DNA of 64,000 nucleotides from the NCBI GenBank assembly GCA_045399315.1, contig DAYVGO010000008.1, positions 1 to 64,000 on the forward strand, read 5' to 3'. Below, one piece after another: positions 47,505 to 58,370 of this stretch (positions are counted from its first letter, which is position 1; the number at the start of each line of letters is the position of its first letter). The notes under the pieces were generated by a model that worked only from the letters and a program-made list of their open reading frames with translations, searched no databases and was not told where the DNA came from. The DNA is from Arsenophonus sp045399315 (GTDB lineage Bacteria > Pseudomonadota > Gammaproteobacteria > Enterobacterales > Enterobacteriaceae). The translations under genes and the position numbers were made by a program.

Positions 47505-47784
47505 CCGTTTGGTTGTTTTTAAAGTGTTGTTCGGATATCGAGGTGGTATTTATTGCCTCAGTTAAATTTAATTTTTACTATCAAATTTAATTATATCATA
47601 ATAATTTATTTAGTAAGATAAAATCTTGCTTTGCCTGTCTTAATTTTTTCTTCGTTATAGCACTTTTTTATTGAGTTTTGTTTTATTGGTTGGATAAACG
47701 ATAGTATTGTTAGTAGGAAAATTTTTGTTATGTTTGTATGACAAAATACCTAATTGTAGCAATCTTAATTATAGGATAGGGTAA

Positions 47785-49026
47785 ATGGTTAACGTATCTT
47801 TACAAAAAGAGAAAATTAAATTTTTGCTTTTAGAGGGAGTGCATCAAAGTGCAATTAATAATATGCGGGCAGCAGGTTATAACAATATTGAATACCACGA
47901 AGGTGCATTATCAACAAAAGAATTAATCACAGCTATTCCTGATGTACATTTTATCGGTATTCGCTCCCGAACTTATCTTACCGAAGAGGTTTTTGCCGCA
48001 GCAGAAAAATTAATTGCTGTCGGTTGTTTTTGCATTGGTACTAATCAAGTTGATGTAACAGCTGCGGCCAAACGGGGGATTCCTGTTTTTAATGCCCCTT
48101 TTTCAAATACACGTTCTGTGGCAGAAATGGTACTTGGCGAATTATTATTGCTTTTACGTCGTATTCCGCAAGCGAATATGCAAGCTCATCGTGGAATATG
48201 GAATAAACAAGCTAAAGGAAGCCATGAAGCACGAGGTAAAAAATTGGGTATCATTGGTTATGGTCATATTGGTACTCAATTAGGGATCTTAGCTGAAAAT
48301 ATTGGAATGAATGTTTATTTCTATGATATTGAAAATAAGTTACCATTAGGTAATGCTTTCCAGGTTTCTACTATGACCGAATTACTTAATATAAGTGATG
48401 TGGTCAGCTTACATGTTCCTGAAACGCCAAGTACAAAGAATATGTTTGGCAAAGAACAACTGACCTTGATGAAACCTGGAGCGATTTTGATCAATGCTTC
48501 ACGTGGTACAGTAGTTGATATCCCGGCATTAAGTGAGGCATTGAAAAGTCAGCACATATCAGGTGCAGCAATCGATGTATTTCCTAAGGAGCCGGCCAGT
48601 AATGGCGATCCTTTTAGCTCTCCGTTGATGGAATTTGATAATGTCATTTTAACCCCTCATATAGGTGGTTCAACGCAAGAGGCACAGGAAAATATTGGTT
48701 ATGAAGTGGTAAATAAGTTAGCGAAATATTCTGATAATGGTTCTACCTTATCAGCAGTCAATTTTCCTGAGGTTTCATTACCAATCCATACTGAAGATAC
48801 TAATCGTTTATTACATATTCATGAAAATCGTCCAGGTATGTTAAATCGTATTAATCAGATTTTTATGGAAGAAGATATTAATATAGTAGCACAGTACTTG
48901 CGAACAACGGGGAATATTGGTTATGTTGTGATTGATATTACCTCTCAAATAGCAAAGACGGCAAAAATTTTATTACAAAAATTAAAATCTTTACCTGGAA
49001 CTATTCGGACACGCCTTCTTTATTAA
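47785..49026 (+). CDS. serA: SerA, D-3-phosphoglycerate dehydrogenase
   Basis: 413 residues. NAD-binding loop GIIGYGHIGTQLGILAEN near 157-174, catalytic RGTVVDIPALSEAL, and the HIGGSTQEAQENIG motif near 292. The C-terminal ACT domain starts at LLHIHENRPGMLNRINQIF (about 340), the site of serine feedback inhibition. First step of serine synthesis. Behind ATAGGATAGGG. Confidence 0.95.
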   Translation: MVNVSLQKEKIKFLLLEGVHQSAINNMRAAGYNNIEYHEGALSTKELITAIPDVHFIGIRSRTYLTEEVFAAAEKLIAVGCFCIGTNQVDVTAAAKRGIPVFNAPFSNTRSVAEMVLGELLLLLRRIPQANMQAHRGIWNKQAKGSHEARGKKLGIIGYGHIGTQLGILAENIGMNVYFYDIENKLPLGNAFQVSTMTELLNISDVVSLHVPETPSTKNMFGKEQLTLMKPGAILINASRGTVVDIPALSEALKSQHISGAAIDVFPKEPASNGDPFSSPLMEFDNVILTPHIGGSTQEAQENIGYEVVNKLAKYSDNGSTLSAVNFPEVSLPIHTEDTNRLLHIHENRPGMLNRINQIFMEEDINIVAQYLRTTGNIGYVVIDITSQIAKTAKILLQKLKSLPGTIRTRLLY

Positions 49027-49057
49027 TAAGTTTAACTGATTTCTTTTTCAATAAATT

Positions 49058-49086
49058 GCCCGGTAAAACGGGCTGATTTTTATTTA
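49058..49086 (+). terminator. Terminator after serA
   Basis: GCCCG (49058-49062) and CGGGC (49069-49073) with a six-base loop, then TGATTTTTATTTATT. Short but GC-rich stem with a strong T-tract. Confidence 0.75.
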
Positions 49087-49325
49087 TTGTTTGATCAATC
49101 AATTTATTTAGCCAGGAAAAAATATTTCTCTATGATTAATGACTAATTTGTGATTTATTGATCAATCAGTATATATTTGATTGGTAGCATTTTATTTTTA
49201 GATGTTAGAATATAATCAATTCATACCATTTTATAAAAAACACTTATTATTGATTTTATTTAACTTTAAATTTATTTAAAATTTTATTTTGTTAACTAGG
49301 TAATTTATATTGAAAAGATATTATT

Positions 49326-50796
49326 ATGTCAATTAATATCATTAAAAATCCCGATGTTATTTTTTCTCAAGCTAAAAATATTTATGAAAATTTTAATGAA
49401 AAATAGTGTTATTAAAAGAAAAGTATTTTAAATTAGATTTAACAGATGAGTTTTCAAATTGATGGAGGAATATGTTATGGTTTGTCTATGATGTACAGGT
49501 GTCAGTTGGCGCAAGGTAGCTATGGGCAAGGCTATAAGTTTTTAGAATCAATTAAGGAGTTGAATCAGTTAAGTAATATAAAAATTACTAATGATATGGA
49601 TGACTATGAAAAAATCATTATTGAAGCTAAAAAGTTACACTCTAATGCTAAAATTAATGATTTACTTCATGAAGCTATTTATATAGATAATTTTTTAATA
49701 AATATTCTTCATTTACTAAAATAAATATGGGTAGACTTAAGTAAGTTATCAATGCAAATAATAAAGATATTATGCAGTTTTGTCGAAATAATAAACTTTT
49801 TTCTGATAAAAAAAGCGTTAATTCTTTTATTGGTAAATTTTATGCAGAAAATATTAATCAAGTATTGAGTTAGCTTAATTTAAATGGCATAGAGATATTT
49901 ATATAGAATAGCAACGTATTTGTACAGCAGAAAATATCTTATATATGCAAGATATTATTTTAAAATTTACCTAGGCTAAAAAAAAACATCATTGATATAT
50001 ATTCCAAAGATATTTATTTTTTCTTTCTAACTATAGTATTGCATATGATAGTAAGATTGGAACAAACAATTATTGTCTGATAGAGATATCTTTTCAGTCT
50101 CTCACTGATATATTCGATAGATTTAAGCCAGATTCTTATGATATTTATTTAGATATTGGCTTAAAAGCGCATTCAGTGATTCTAGCCATTGAGAATGATA
50201 ACAATAATAATCCAATTTTTACCCTATTTGACACAAATATTGGTGCTTATCATTTCACAGAAAAACAAAAATTAGCTGAGTTTTTTAATCAGCTTGCTTC
50301 TATCTATAATGTGGACAAGCAAGCAGATGTAAATTTCACTTTTGCTATGGGAAGTTTTGTTAAGAAGAGAATATTACTAATCAACAAAATGACCAGAAAG
50401 AAAAACAGTTAAATCGTTTTTTGATCAACAATAATGAAATTTCGACTATTGCATTAGCCAAACTTATTGATAATCAACAGCATGTGAAAATTGACGATAA
50501 AATTTATCGCTATCGATGAGAAAACACAAACAACTCAATTAGAAATTATTACACATAAAAAAACTTTTAATAAAAAAATAAAAATAACTTTCGATAGCCT
50601 TTTTGCTGATGAAATAAAAAATTTTATTCAACAGCATAAATAAGATTTAAATAAATATCAGGGCAAACGGATATATTTGAATAGAAGCAACGATCACTAC
50701 GATGTTTATCATAATTCTTATGCTCATAATATTGCTATTTTACAACAGAGTATTGTAAAGGGTAAAAAACTGCCAGTAACAACAATTTGGCCATAA
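49326..50796 (+). pseudogene. YopT/C58-like cysteine protease effector relic
   Basis: Pieces in all frames suggest one gene of about 490 codons, beginning MSINIIKNPDVIFSQAKN. The catalytic pattern resembles peptidase family C58 (YopT/AvrPphB): cysteine in DGGICYGLSMMY (49473-49475), histidine in GLKAHSVILAIEND (50170-50172) and aspartate in FTLFDTNIGAYHF (50230-50232). Family C58 effectors are injected by type III systems and cleave host proteins. At least eight stops and frameshifts interrupt it. The region is more AT-rich than serA and fau on either side, fitting horizontal acquisition. The C-terminal third (KDDKIYRYR-like and later pieces) is not recognised. Relation to C58 rests on motif spacing and is a hypothesis. 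Confidence 0.6.
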
Positions 50797-50844
50797 GATA
50801 ATTGATGATCTTCATGTGATTGTGGTTAATCACGCTTAAATTAT

Positions 50845-51435
50845 TTACCAGCACCACCTTTTTGTTGGAGTAATGATTTCCGGTAATGGTATATCCCACG
50901 GTGCAGTGGGAATTTTATCAACCAATTGGCAATCATAGGCTAATCCAATCGGATAAAAGTGTTTTTTTTGCCAATTGGTAAGTAGCCTATCATAAAATCC
51001 GCCACCCATTCCCAATCTCTGTCCTTGTTTATCAAACGCGACTAAAGGGACAAACAAAATATCTAATCGCTCTATTGGCATAACATCCATTACATTAAGG
51101 ATAGGTTCAGCAATATTAAAGCGATTTTTTATCAATATCGTGTTAACTTGATAGTGTAGAAATAGTAGGTGATGACGGTTAAATGGATGTAAAACGGGCA
51201 GGTAAATTTTTTTATTCTGAGCCCAAAGGTTTTTAATTAATAATTGAGTATTGATTTCGCCATTAAATGGCAGAAATAACCCGAAATGGGATGCCGAACG
51301 TATTAGTTCGTGTTCTAACACAAGGCGAGTTATTTTATCGGCAGCACTATTTTGTTGTTGGTATGTTAATTGTTGCCGATATTGTCGAATGGTTTGACGT
51401 ATAATTTTCTGTCGCTTGCTTAAATTGTTAGACAT
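50845..51435 (-). CDS. fau: 5-formyltetrahydrofolate cyclo-ligase
   Basis: 196 residues (E. coli YgfA/Fau). ATP-dependent conversion of 5-formyl-tetrahydrofolate to 5,10-methenyl-tetrahydrofolate. The N-terminal RQTIRQYRQQL, the folate-site FLPFNGEINTQLLI and the glycine-rich end FDKQGQRLGMGGGFYDRLL match the family. It lies about 130 bases downstream of 6S RNA on the same strand, so it is probably co-transcribed with ssrS, as in E. coli. Confidence 0.94.
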   Translation of the reverse strand: MSNNLSKRQKIIRQTIRQYRQQLTYQQQNSAADKITRLVLEHELIRSASHFGLFLPFNGEINTQLLIKNLWAQNKKIYLPVLHPFNRHHLLFLHYQVNTILIKNRFNIAEPILNVMDVMPIERLDILFVPLVAFDKQGQRLGMGGGFYDRLLTNWQKKHFYPIGLAYDCQLVDKIPTAPWDIPLPEIITPTKRWCW

Positions 51436-51566
51436 AAATTTGGGATAATTAATTTAGCGGGATGAAATAACACGGTTATGATTGTTCTTAGTACAAATTT
51501 TAGCTAGTTGTTAGAGCATAATACTTTGAATAGCAATATTATCAGCGTATTGATATTGCCAATTAA

Positions 51567-51767
51567 GGACCTCCAAGATGCCGTTGCGGGCTGTAAACCC
51601 TTGAACCCAGGGTTCAAGGTAAACGTAGCATCGTTAACTTTAGGCTTCCTGGTTGCTAGGTTTTCCCTAGCTGACCAGGCATGCACACCATAAACAGATA
51701 TCCACATTCTAGTTTTTTGAAATATCGGCTCATGGGACTCACCCGCTAACGAGCATCTCAGAGAATT
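51567..51767 (-). ncRNA. ssrS: 6S RNA
   Basis: On the minus strand the 5' end AATTCTCTGAGATGCTCG and the 3' end GGCATCTTGGAGGTCC pair as the closing stem of 6S RNA. Other conserved blocks are GAGCCGATATTTCA near 51728 and CCTTGAACCCTGGGTTCAAGG (21-base inverted repeat, 51599-51622 region), the latter as in E. coli. It mimics an open promoter and binds sigma70 RNA polymerase in stationary phase. About 200 bases against 183 in E. coli, the extra length being in the central arms. It sits between zapA and fau as expected. Confidence 0.92.
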
Positions 51768-51863
51768 CTAAACTATACCTTAACCTCTATTGTATGAAAG
51801 TAAATACAGAAAGCAACTTATTCTTACTCTATTTTGGTATTAATGTTGATTTGTTCAGCTATT

Positions 51864-52193
51864 TTATTCTAACGGAGTAATTGTTCGTCCAGTGATGCGT
51901 ACTTGCTCTTGCAATGCCTGTTCGATCGTTTGTTGTAATACTCGAATCTTTTGTTCCATATTACCAGTGTAGTCCTGTGTTTTGATTTTTTCTTGAGCAA
52001 GCTCGTGGCAAATGTTTAATGCCACAATAAAAATAAGTTGTTCGGTATTTGTGACGCCAGTTCGGTTTTTTAGATCTTTTAGGCGTTGCTCAAGCTCAGC
52101 CGCAGATGATTTTAAGGCATCTTGTTGTTCTTTAGGGCAATTAACCCTTAATGTTCGTCCTAAAATTTTAATATCAACAGGTTGTGCAGACAT
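51864..52193 (-). CDS. zapA: ZapA, FtsZ-associated protein
   Basis: 109 residues, same as E. coli. N-terminal VDIKILGRTLRVNCP, then a long coiled coil from LEQRLKDLKNRTGV to the end. It stabilises FtsZ filaments and links them to ZapB. It is divergent from ygfB and lies directly before 6S RNA. Confidence 0.94.
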   Translation of the reverse strand: MSAQPVDIKILGRTLRVNCPKEQQDALKSSAAELEQRLKDLKNRTGVTNTEQLIFIVALNICHELAQEKIKTQDYTGNMEQKIRVLQQTIEQALQEQVRITGRTITPLE

Positions 52194-52377
52194 TATACCT
52201 TCCTGATTAAGTGGGGAGACGGAAATATAGTGGTAACATTTCGCTGCCCATAATTCTATTGATGCTATCAGAATAATTATGAGTAATATATGTGCAATTT
52301 GTGCACTTATCTAGTATAGCGACCTTCCTTGATGGTAGCATATTACAAATCAATATTATTAACGTAACTGAGTAGAC

Positions 52378-52953
52378 ATGCCAATACATAAATCTTTACC
52401 TAATTATCAAACTCTTGAGCTACTATTGCAACAACAGAATGTTGCTTTAACAGCTGCAGAAATGTACGGTTTAATTACTGGCCTAATTTGTGGAGGCAAT
52501 CATGATTGTAACTGGAAAAGTTTGCTTTATGAGCTAACTAATGGAGGATTAGCTTTTTCACAGATATTGACTAATCCACTACGTGAACTTTATGACTTTA
52601 CCTTTGCATCTTTAGATAATAATGACTTCATTTTTAATCTGCTATTACCAGAGGATTGTAGCGTGTTTGAGCGGGCTGATGCTTTAGCAGGCTGGGTTAA
52701 CCATTTTTTATTAGGTTTGGGGGTTAAGCAACCTAAGCTCATGGAAAAAAAAGAATTAAATGAACTTGTTACAGATTTACGCAATATTGGTATGTTGGGT
52801 TATGACAAAAATGAAGATCAAAATGAGTTAGAACAGGCGTTGGAAGAGATTATTGAGTATGTTAAGGTAGCGGTTCAGCTCTGTTTTATTGCCTTTACGG
52901 AGGTAAAAAATCATCGAGTGAAATCAAAAAATAATAAACCAACTTTACATTGA
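52378..52953 (+). CDS. ygfB: YgfB, UPF0149 family protein
   Basis: 191 residues. An all-helical protein with the family's GLICGG (in ITGLICGGNH near residue 40), FERADALAGWVNHFLLGLG near 97 and the acidic LEEIIEYVKVAVQLCF. A biochemical function is not established for enterobacteria; a related protein in Pseudomonas affects ampDh3 expression and cell wall recycling. It lies 52 bases before pepP and is probably the first gene of ygfB-pepP-ubiH-ubiI. Confidence 0.9.
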   Translation: MPIHKSLPNYQTLELLLQQQNVALTAAEMYGLITGLICGGNHDCNWKSLLYELTNGGLAFSQILTNPLRELYDFTFASLDNNDFIFNLLLPEDCSVFERADALAGWVNHFLLGLGVKQPKLMEKKELNELVTDLRNIGMLGYDKNEDQNELEQALEEIIEYVKVAVQLCFIAFTEVKNHRVKSKNNKPTLH

Positions 52954-53005
52954 TAGGCATAATATTCTCACCTATTATATGGCTTAGTTGCTTGCGGGAG
53001 AAGAC

Positions 53006-54316
53006 ATGACTCAACAATCATTTATATCTCGTCGTTGTATGTTATTAGAAAAAATGGCACCTGCCAGCGTGGCTATCTTTTTTGCCGCTCGGCCTGCACA
53101 GCGTAATGCTGATTGTGAATATCTCTATCGGCAACAGAGTGATTTTCTGTACTTAACCGGTTTTAGTGAGCCAGACGCGACGTTGGTTATCATTAAATAT
53201 AATGAAACTGCTAGTAAGACTATACTTTTTAATCGTGAGCGTGATAAGGAGATGGAGACTTGGTTTGGTCGACGTTTAGGGCAGCAAGCTACGATTGCAA
53301 AATTAGGTGTTGACCAGGCATTCCCGTTTACTAAAATTAATGAACAACTTTATCAGTTATTAAATGGCTTAGAAATTATTTATCATGCGCAAAGTGAATT
53401 TGCCTACGCGGATGAGATTGTTGTTTCAGCACTTAATCGGTTAAGGCAAGGTAGTCGGCAAAAATTAAAAGCACCGACTGTGCAGATCGACTGGCGGCCA
53501 ATGCTGCATGAAATGCGGTTATTTAAATCAGCTGAAGAGCTTGCTCTAATGCGTCAAGCTAGTAAGATTTCTGCCGAGGCACATCTTAGAGCGATGAAAA
53601 CCTGCCAACCTGGGATGTATGAGTATCAACTAGCTGCAGAAATTGAGCATCAGTTTGCCAGTCAAGGCGCAAAATCGCCCGCTTATAAGACCATTGTCGG
53701 CAGCGGGGAAAATGCTTGTATTTTGCATTATATAGAAAATGATGCTGTGATGAAGGCGGGGGATTTAGTCTTGGTTGATGCAGGAGCAGAATATCAAGGT
53801 TATGCGAGTGATATTACTCGCACCTTTCCAGTCAATGGTAAATTTAGTCAACCGCAGCGTGAAATTTATGACATTGTATTAACGGCATTAAATACGGCTT
53901 TAACCTTATACCGACCAGGCGTCACTATTCATGAAGTAATGACAGCGGTTATAAAAATTAAGATCGAAGGTTTAGTTAAGTTAGGTATTTTGCAAGGTGA
54001 GGTAGATAAACTGATCGAAAGTAAAGCTCACCTACCTTTTTTTATGCATGGTTTAAGTCATTGGTTAGGGCTTGATGTGCATGATGTTGGTGATTATGGT
54101 CACAATCGAGATCGTCAATTGGAACCTGGTATGGTACTGACCGTTGAACCTGGGCTTTATATTGCCATGGATGCTGATGTACCTGAAGCCTATCGAGGAA
54201 TTGGTATCCGTATTGAAGATGATATAGTGATCACCGAAGATGGAAATGAAAATCTGACCGCTGCTGTTATTAAAGATCCGCAAGCAATAGAAGCACTAAT
54301 GGCTGTGGCTAAGTAA
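53006..54316 (+). CDS. pepP: PepP, Xaa-Pro aminopeptidase P
   Basis: 436 residues from the ATG at 53006 (GGGAG upstream). N-terminal domain with RRCMLLEKMAPASVAIFF; the C-terminal creatinase fold contains the dimanganese ligands: Asp in LVDAGAEYQGYASDITRTF (two Asp), His in HGLSHWLGLDVHDVGD, Glu in TVEPGLY, and Glu in IRIEDDIVIT. It removes N-terminal residues ahead of proline. Eighteen bases before ubiH. Confidence 0.95.
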   Translation: MTQQSFISRRCMLLEKMAPASVAIFFAARPAQRNADCEYLYRQQSDFLYLTGFSEPDATLVIIKYNETASKTILFNRERDKEMETWFGRRLGQQATIAKLGVDQAFPFTKINEQLYQLLNGLEIIYHAQSEFAYADEIVVSALNRLRQGSRQKLKAPTVQIDWRPMLHEMRLFKSAEELALMRQASKISAEAHLRAMKTCQPGMYEYQLAAEIEHQFASQGAKSPAYKTIVGSGENACILHYIENDAVMKAGDLVLVDAGAEYQGYASDITRTFPVNGKFSQPQREIYDIVLTALNTALTLYRPGVTIHEVMTAVIKIKIEGLVKLGILQGEVDKLIESKAHLPFFMHGLSHWLGLDVHDVGDYGHNRDRQLEPGMVLTVEPGLYIAMDADVPEAYRGIGIRIEDDIVITEDGNENLTAAVIKDPQAIEALMAVAK

Positions 54317-54334
54317 GCATAGGTATTTGAGAAG

Positions 54335-55513
54335 ATGAAAGTGATTATTGTTGGTGGTGGCATGATAGGGGCGTCATTAGCACTTGCTATTTCTGCCTTA
54401 AGTCAGGGAAAGGTTCAAGTTTCATTAATTGAAGCCAGTTTACCTAATAAGGCAAATCCTGGTTTTGACACCAGAACAATTGCACTGGCTTATGGCACTT
54501 GCCAAAAGTTTAATCAAATTGGTATATGGCACGGATTAAAAAAGTATGTGACGCCAATTACTGACATTCTTGTCTCTGAATATGGACATGCTGGTGCAGT
54601 AAATATCAATGCCAAAGATTATTCCCTGCCTGCACTCGGTTATGTGATTGAATTGTATGAGGTAGGAAATTACTTATTTGAGCAGCTGAAAAAAGCGCCG
54701 GATGTTGAGTTATATTGTCCTGATGAAGTTATTGCGGTTGAGCGCTCTATTGACCATGTGTTAGTCAAATTAACGAGTGGTAAAGTTTTAACCGGACAGT
54801 TATTAGTTGCTGCTGATGGTAGCTATTCCATGATAGGTAAAGCTGGTCAAATTGAATGGCAGCGAGAGTCTTACCAACAATATGCAGTTATTGCTAATGT
54901 TTTGACCAGTGTAGCGCCACATGGGCGAGCCTTTGAGCGTTTTACCCAATATGGTCCATTAGCAGTGTTACCTATGTCTAAAGGGCGTAGTTCGTTGGTT
55001 TGGTGTCACCCAGTGGAAAAACAGCCACATATTATGCAGTGGTGTGATAACCAATTTATAGCAGAATTACAAAAATGGTTTGGCTGGCGGTTAGGTGAAA
55101 TTAAGGCAGTTAGCCAGCGTTACTGTTTTCCCTTGTTGCTTTCTCAAGCCAAAAGACTAATTAGCCATCGGCTTGCTTTGGTTGGCAATGCGGCCCAAAC
55201 TTTACATCCTATTGCTGGTCAGGGTTTTAATCTTGGTATGCGTGATGTGATGGTACTTGCCAATATAATTAGTGAAGTAGCCAATCATGGTGGTGATATT
55301 GGTGCTTATTCCGTGCTTATACAGTATCAAATGCGACGCACTGATGATCGTCAAAGCACTATAAAGTTAACCGATAATTTGGTTCATTTATTTGCCAATA
55401 ATCATCTGATTTTTGCTATTGGCCGTAATATTGGATTAATGGCCATGGAAACACTACCACTTATACGTGACATTTTAGCCCGCCAAGCGATGGGACAATC
55501 TTTTCATCTCTAA
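54335..55513 (+). CDS. ubiH: UbiH, 2-octaprenyl-6-methoxyphenol hydroxylase
   Basis: 392 residues. FAD-binding GGGMIGASLALAIS at residues 7-20 and the second FAD motif VGNAAQTLHPIAGQGFNLGM near 286-305. It introduces the C1 hydroxyl in ubiquinone synthesis. The N-terminus is conserved and the gene is tightly linked to pepP and ubiI, as in E. coli. Confidence 0.94.
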   Translation: MKVIIVGGGMIGASLALAISALSQGKVQVSLIEASLPNKANPGFDTRTIALAYGTCQKFNQIGIWHGLKKYVTPITDILVSEYGHAGAVNINAKDYSLPALGYVIELYEVGNYLFEQLKKAPDVELYCPDEVIAVERSIDHVLVKLTSGKVLTGQLLVAADGSYSMIGKAGQIEWQRESYQQYAVIANVLTSVAPHGRAFERFTQYGPLAVLPMSKGRSSLVWCHPVEKQPHIMQWCDNQFIAELQKWFGWRLGEIKAVSQRYCFPLLLSQAKRLISHRLALVGNAAQTLHPIAGQGFNLGMRDVMVLANIISEVANHGGDIGAYSVLIQYQMRRTDDRQSTIKLTDNLVHLFANNHLIFAIGRNIGLMAMETLPLIRDILARQAMGQSFHL

Positions 55514-55539
55514 CCTTTTAAGAAAGGAATATTTTAACT

Positions 55540-56775
55540 ATGCAATCGTTTGATGTGGTTATTGTGGGTGGTGGTATGGTTGGGCTGACTTTGGCTTGTG
55601 GATTACAGGGCTGTGGTATGAGAATTGCCGTTATTGAAAATTGTCCCCCACAACATCAATTTGATCCGCAAGAAGAGCCTTCACTCAGTGTGTCTGCCAT
55701 TAATGCTGCGAGTCAGAAATTACTCGATTATTTAGGTGTTTGGCAGACAATCGTGCAAAAACGAGTCGCTATTTATCAGCAGATGGAGGTTTGGCAACAG
55801 GATAGCTTTGGCCATATTCGATTTGATGCTAAGGACTATTCTCTACCTTATCTCGGACATATTATTGAAAATTCGATCATGCGCGGATCTCTATGGCAAC
55901 TCGCTCAATCAAGTGCTGATATTACCTTATTAACCGATAATATTTTGAAAAAAGTTATCTGGGGTGAGAATGAAGTATTTATGACTTTTGATAATGAGCA
56001 GATGGTGTCGGCACGATTAGTCGTTGGTACAGATGGCGCTAAATCATGGTTAAGGGAAAAAGCTGATATTCCAGTAACATTCTGGGACTATGAACATACT
56101 GCATTAGTCGCGACTATTCGGACTGAAATACCCCATATGTATATCGCTCGACAATCTTTTCATAGTGATAGCATTTTAGCATTCTTACCTTTACACGATC
56201 CTTATCTTTGCTCAATTGTTTGGTCGTTGCCAGCAATGCAAGCGCGTAGACGCTTGGATTTAGATGTTACTGTGTTTGAAAAAGAGTTAAGTGTTGCTTT
56301 AGATATGCGTCTCGGTTTCTGTCAGTTAATTAGTCAACGTCAGATTTTTCCACTGATTGGTCAGTATGCACGAAATTTTGTTGGTCAGCGCATAGCTTTG
56401 TTAGGTGATGCCGCGCACACAATACACCCATTAGCCGGGCAAGGGGTAAATTTAGGCTTTATGGATGTTGCTGAGTTGATTGGACAATTGCGGCGTTTGA
56501 ATACAACAGGTAAAGATATTGGTCAATATCTTTATTTACAGCGTTATGAACGTAAACGCAAACATAGTGCTGCATTGATGTTGGCCAGTATGCAAGGATT
56601 GCGTCAATTATTTGATGGCGATAATCCAATGAAAAAAATGTTTCGTGGCGTGGGCTTGTTGCTAACTAATAAGCTACCAGTTATAAAGCCAAAGTTGCTG
56701 AATTATGCACTAGGAGTACATGATATGCCGGAATGGTTAGCTCAGAGCACAACCAATTCCTCAGAAATACTTTAA
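55540..56775 (+). CDS. ubiI: UbiI (VisC), 2-octaprenylphenol hydroxylase
   Basis: 411 residues. FAD-dependent monooxygenase with GGGMVGLTLACGLQG at 10-24 and LGDAAHTIHPLAGQGVNLGF near 288-307. It hydroxylates C5 in aerobic ubiquinone synthesis. AAGGAATA lies ahead of the ATG. In E. coli gcvTHP follow; here only a gcvT relic remains and gcvH and gcvP are not in the window. Confidence 0.93.
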   Translation: MQSFDVVIVGGGMVGLTLACGLQGCGMRIAVIENCPPQHQFDPQEEPSLSVSAINAASQKLLDYLGVWQTIVQKRVAIYQQMEVWQQDSFGHIRFDAKDYSLPYLGHIIENSIMRGSLWQLAQSSADITLLTDNILKKVIWGENEVFMTFDNEQMVSARLVVGTDGAKSWLREKADIPVTFWDYEHTALVATIRTEIPHMYIARQSFHSDSILAFLPLHDPYLCSIVWSLPAMQARRRLDLDVTVFEKELSVALDMRLGFCQLISQRQIFPLIGQYARNFVGQRIALLGDAAHTIHPLAGQGVNLGFMDVAELIGQLRRLNTTGKDIGQYLYLQRYERKRKHSAALMLASMQGLRQLFDGDNPMKKMFRGVGLLLTNKLPVIKPKLLNYALGVHDMPEWLAQSTTNSSEIL

Positions 56776-56985
56776 CATATTAGAGTATTTTTTTAAATCT
56801 ATCGTTTATGGGGCATGGTTCTATTAGTTAGAAATACTTATCTTAATCTATTTATTTTTGCTGCTTTTTTATTATTTTGCCTAGTTTATATCCGCTGTTT
56901 TTATGATGAATACTCTTACTTTAGCAATAAGTATTTGCTTTAACAACTTAATTTGTCTATACATATTAATAAAGAAAACAGCACA

Positions 56986-58021
56986 ATGACAGTAAAACAA
57001 ACTTCATTATATGAGCAGCATTTAGTGTGAATGCAACTATTATCGATTTTCATGGTGGTATGTTTGATATTTCTCATTTGACAATTGTTGATCTGCATGG
57101 GGCATTGTGCCGTGATTTTCTTCGTTATTTATTAGTAAATGATGTTGCAAAACTATCAGAACCTGGTAAAGCGCTTTATAGCAGTATGTTAAATGCATCT
57201 GGTGGCGTGATCGATGATTTAGTTGTCTACTATTTTGATGATGACCACTATTATTTAATTACTAATTCTACCACTCGGCAAAAAGACTTAGCTTGGCTTA
57301 ATCAGCATACGGAAAATTACCTTATTAATGTTCAAGTACGTGACGATCTGGCATTAATCGCTATACAGGGACCTGATGCTCAACAGAAAGTGCAATCTCG
57401 GCTTAATGAGCGGCAGAAAGCAATAGTGGTAGATATGCCATTTTTCTATGGTAAACAAATAGATGAATGGTTTATTACTAATTTAGGTTACACTAGTGAA
57501 TCAGGCTATGATATAGCAATGCCAAAAGAACATGCTGTCAATTTTTAGCAAAAATTACTTTATTTGGGGATTAAGCCGGTAGGATTGACGGCACGGGATA
57601 CTCTTCGCTTGGAAGCAGGCATGAATCTTTATGGACAAGAAATGAGCGAAACGGTATCACCACTAGCAGCTAATATGGAGTGGTCAATTGCCTGGCAACC
57701 GGAAGGGCGCTGTTTTATCGGTCGAGATGCACTATAAAGGCAACGCCAGATAGGTACAGAAAAATTAGTTGGTTTAGTGATGCGTGATAGAGGAATATTA
57801 TGAGCTGATTTACTAGTTCGTTTTATTGATCCAGCAGGTAAATTGTCTGAAGGTATCATTGTCAGCGGCACATTTTCTCCAACGCTTGGTTTAAATATTG
57901 CTTTAGCACGAGTACCCCGAAATATTGGAACACAAGCGGTTGTGCAAATAAAAAACATGAGATACCAGTTCAGGTTGTGAAACCCTGCTTTGTTCGTTAT
58001 GGCAGAGGATTAATTAACTAA
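56986..58021 (+). pseudogene. gcvT: gcvT (glycine cleavage T protein), disrupted
   Basis: MTVKQTSLYEQHLV at 56986 is followed by TGA. The rest of GcvT can be followed: MFDISHLTIVDLHG, LNASGGVIDDLVVYYF, LALIAIQGPDAQ, then a TAG near 57546, LGIKPVGLTARDTLRLEAGMN (one residue changed from the usual GLGARDTLR), a TAA near 57736 and a TGA near 57804, and a last frame change before IPVQVVKPCFVRYG. About 25 codons near the start, normally between the first block and MFD, are missing. It would transfer a methylene group to tetrahydrofolate during glycine cleavage. Confidence 0.9.
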
Positions 58022-58370
58022 AAGGGATCGGTATTATGTTTTTTTATGGCAGTTCTTATTAATAATTAGCCTATTAAAAAATAGTAATATATACAACTTT
58101 CTAAATAATATTTTAATCAGTTATTTTCGTTTAATAAAATCATATCATAACTAATGACAACGGTTATTAATTTTAATGTAATTATGCGTGATAAAATACA
58201 AATTAAAATAAACAACAAAATATGATATTGGTGATTAGCACATTAAATTTTTATAGCAACTAATTAGTAATTACTTTATTTAAATTTAAATGTTTTTATT
58301 AGATTATTTTAGCGTGTTTAAGATAATTATTATTAATAATAATTTTGTCATTATTAAATATGTAGCGTTT
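58022..58370. other. AT-rich intergenic stretch
   Basis: About 350 bases of very AT-rich sequence between the gcvT relic and the first orphan gene. No gene, terminator or repeat is clear. In E. coli gcvH would be here; no trace is seen. Confidence 0.5.
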
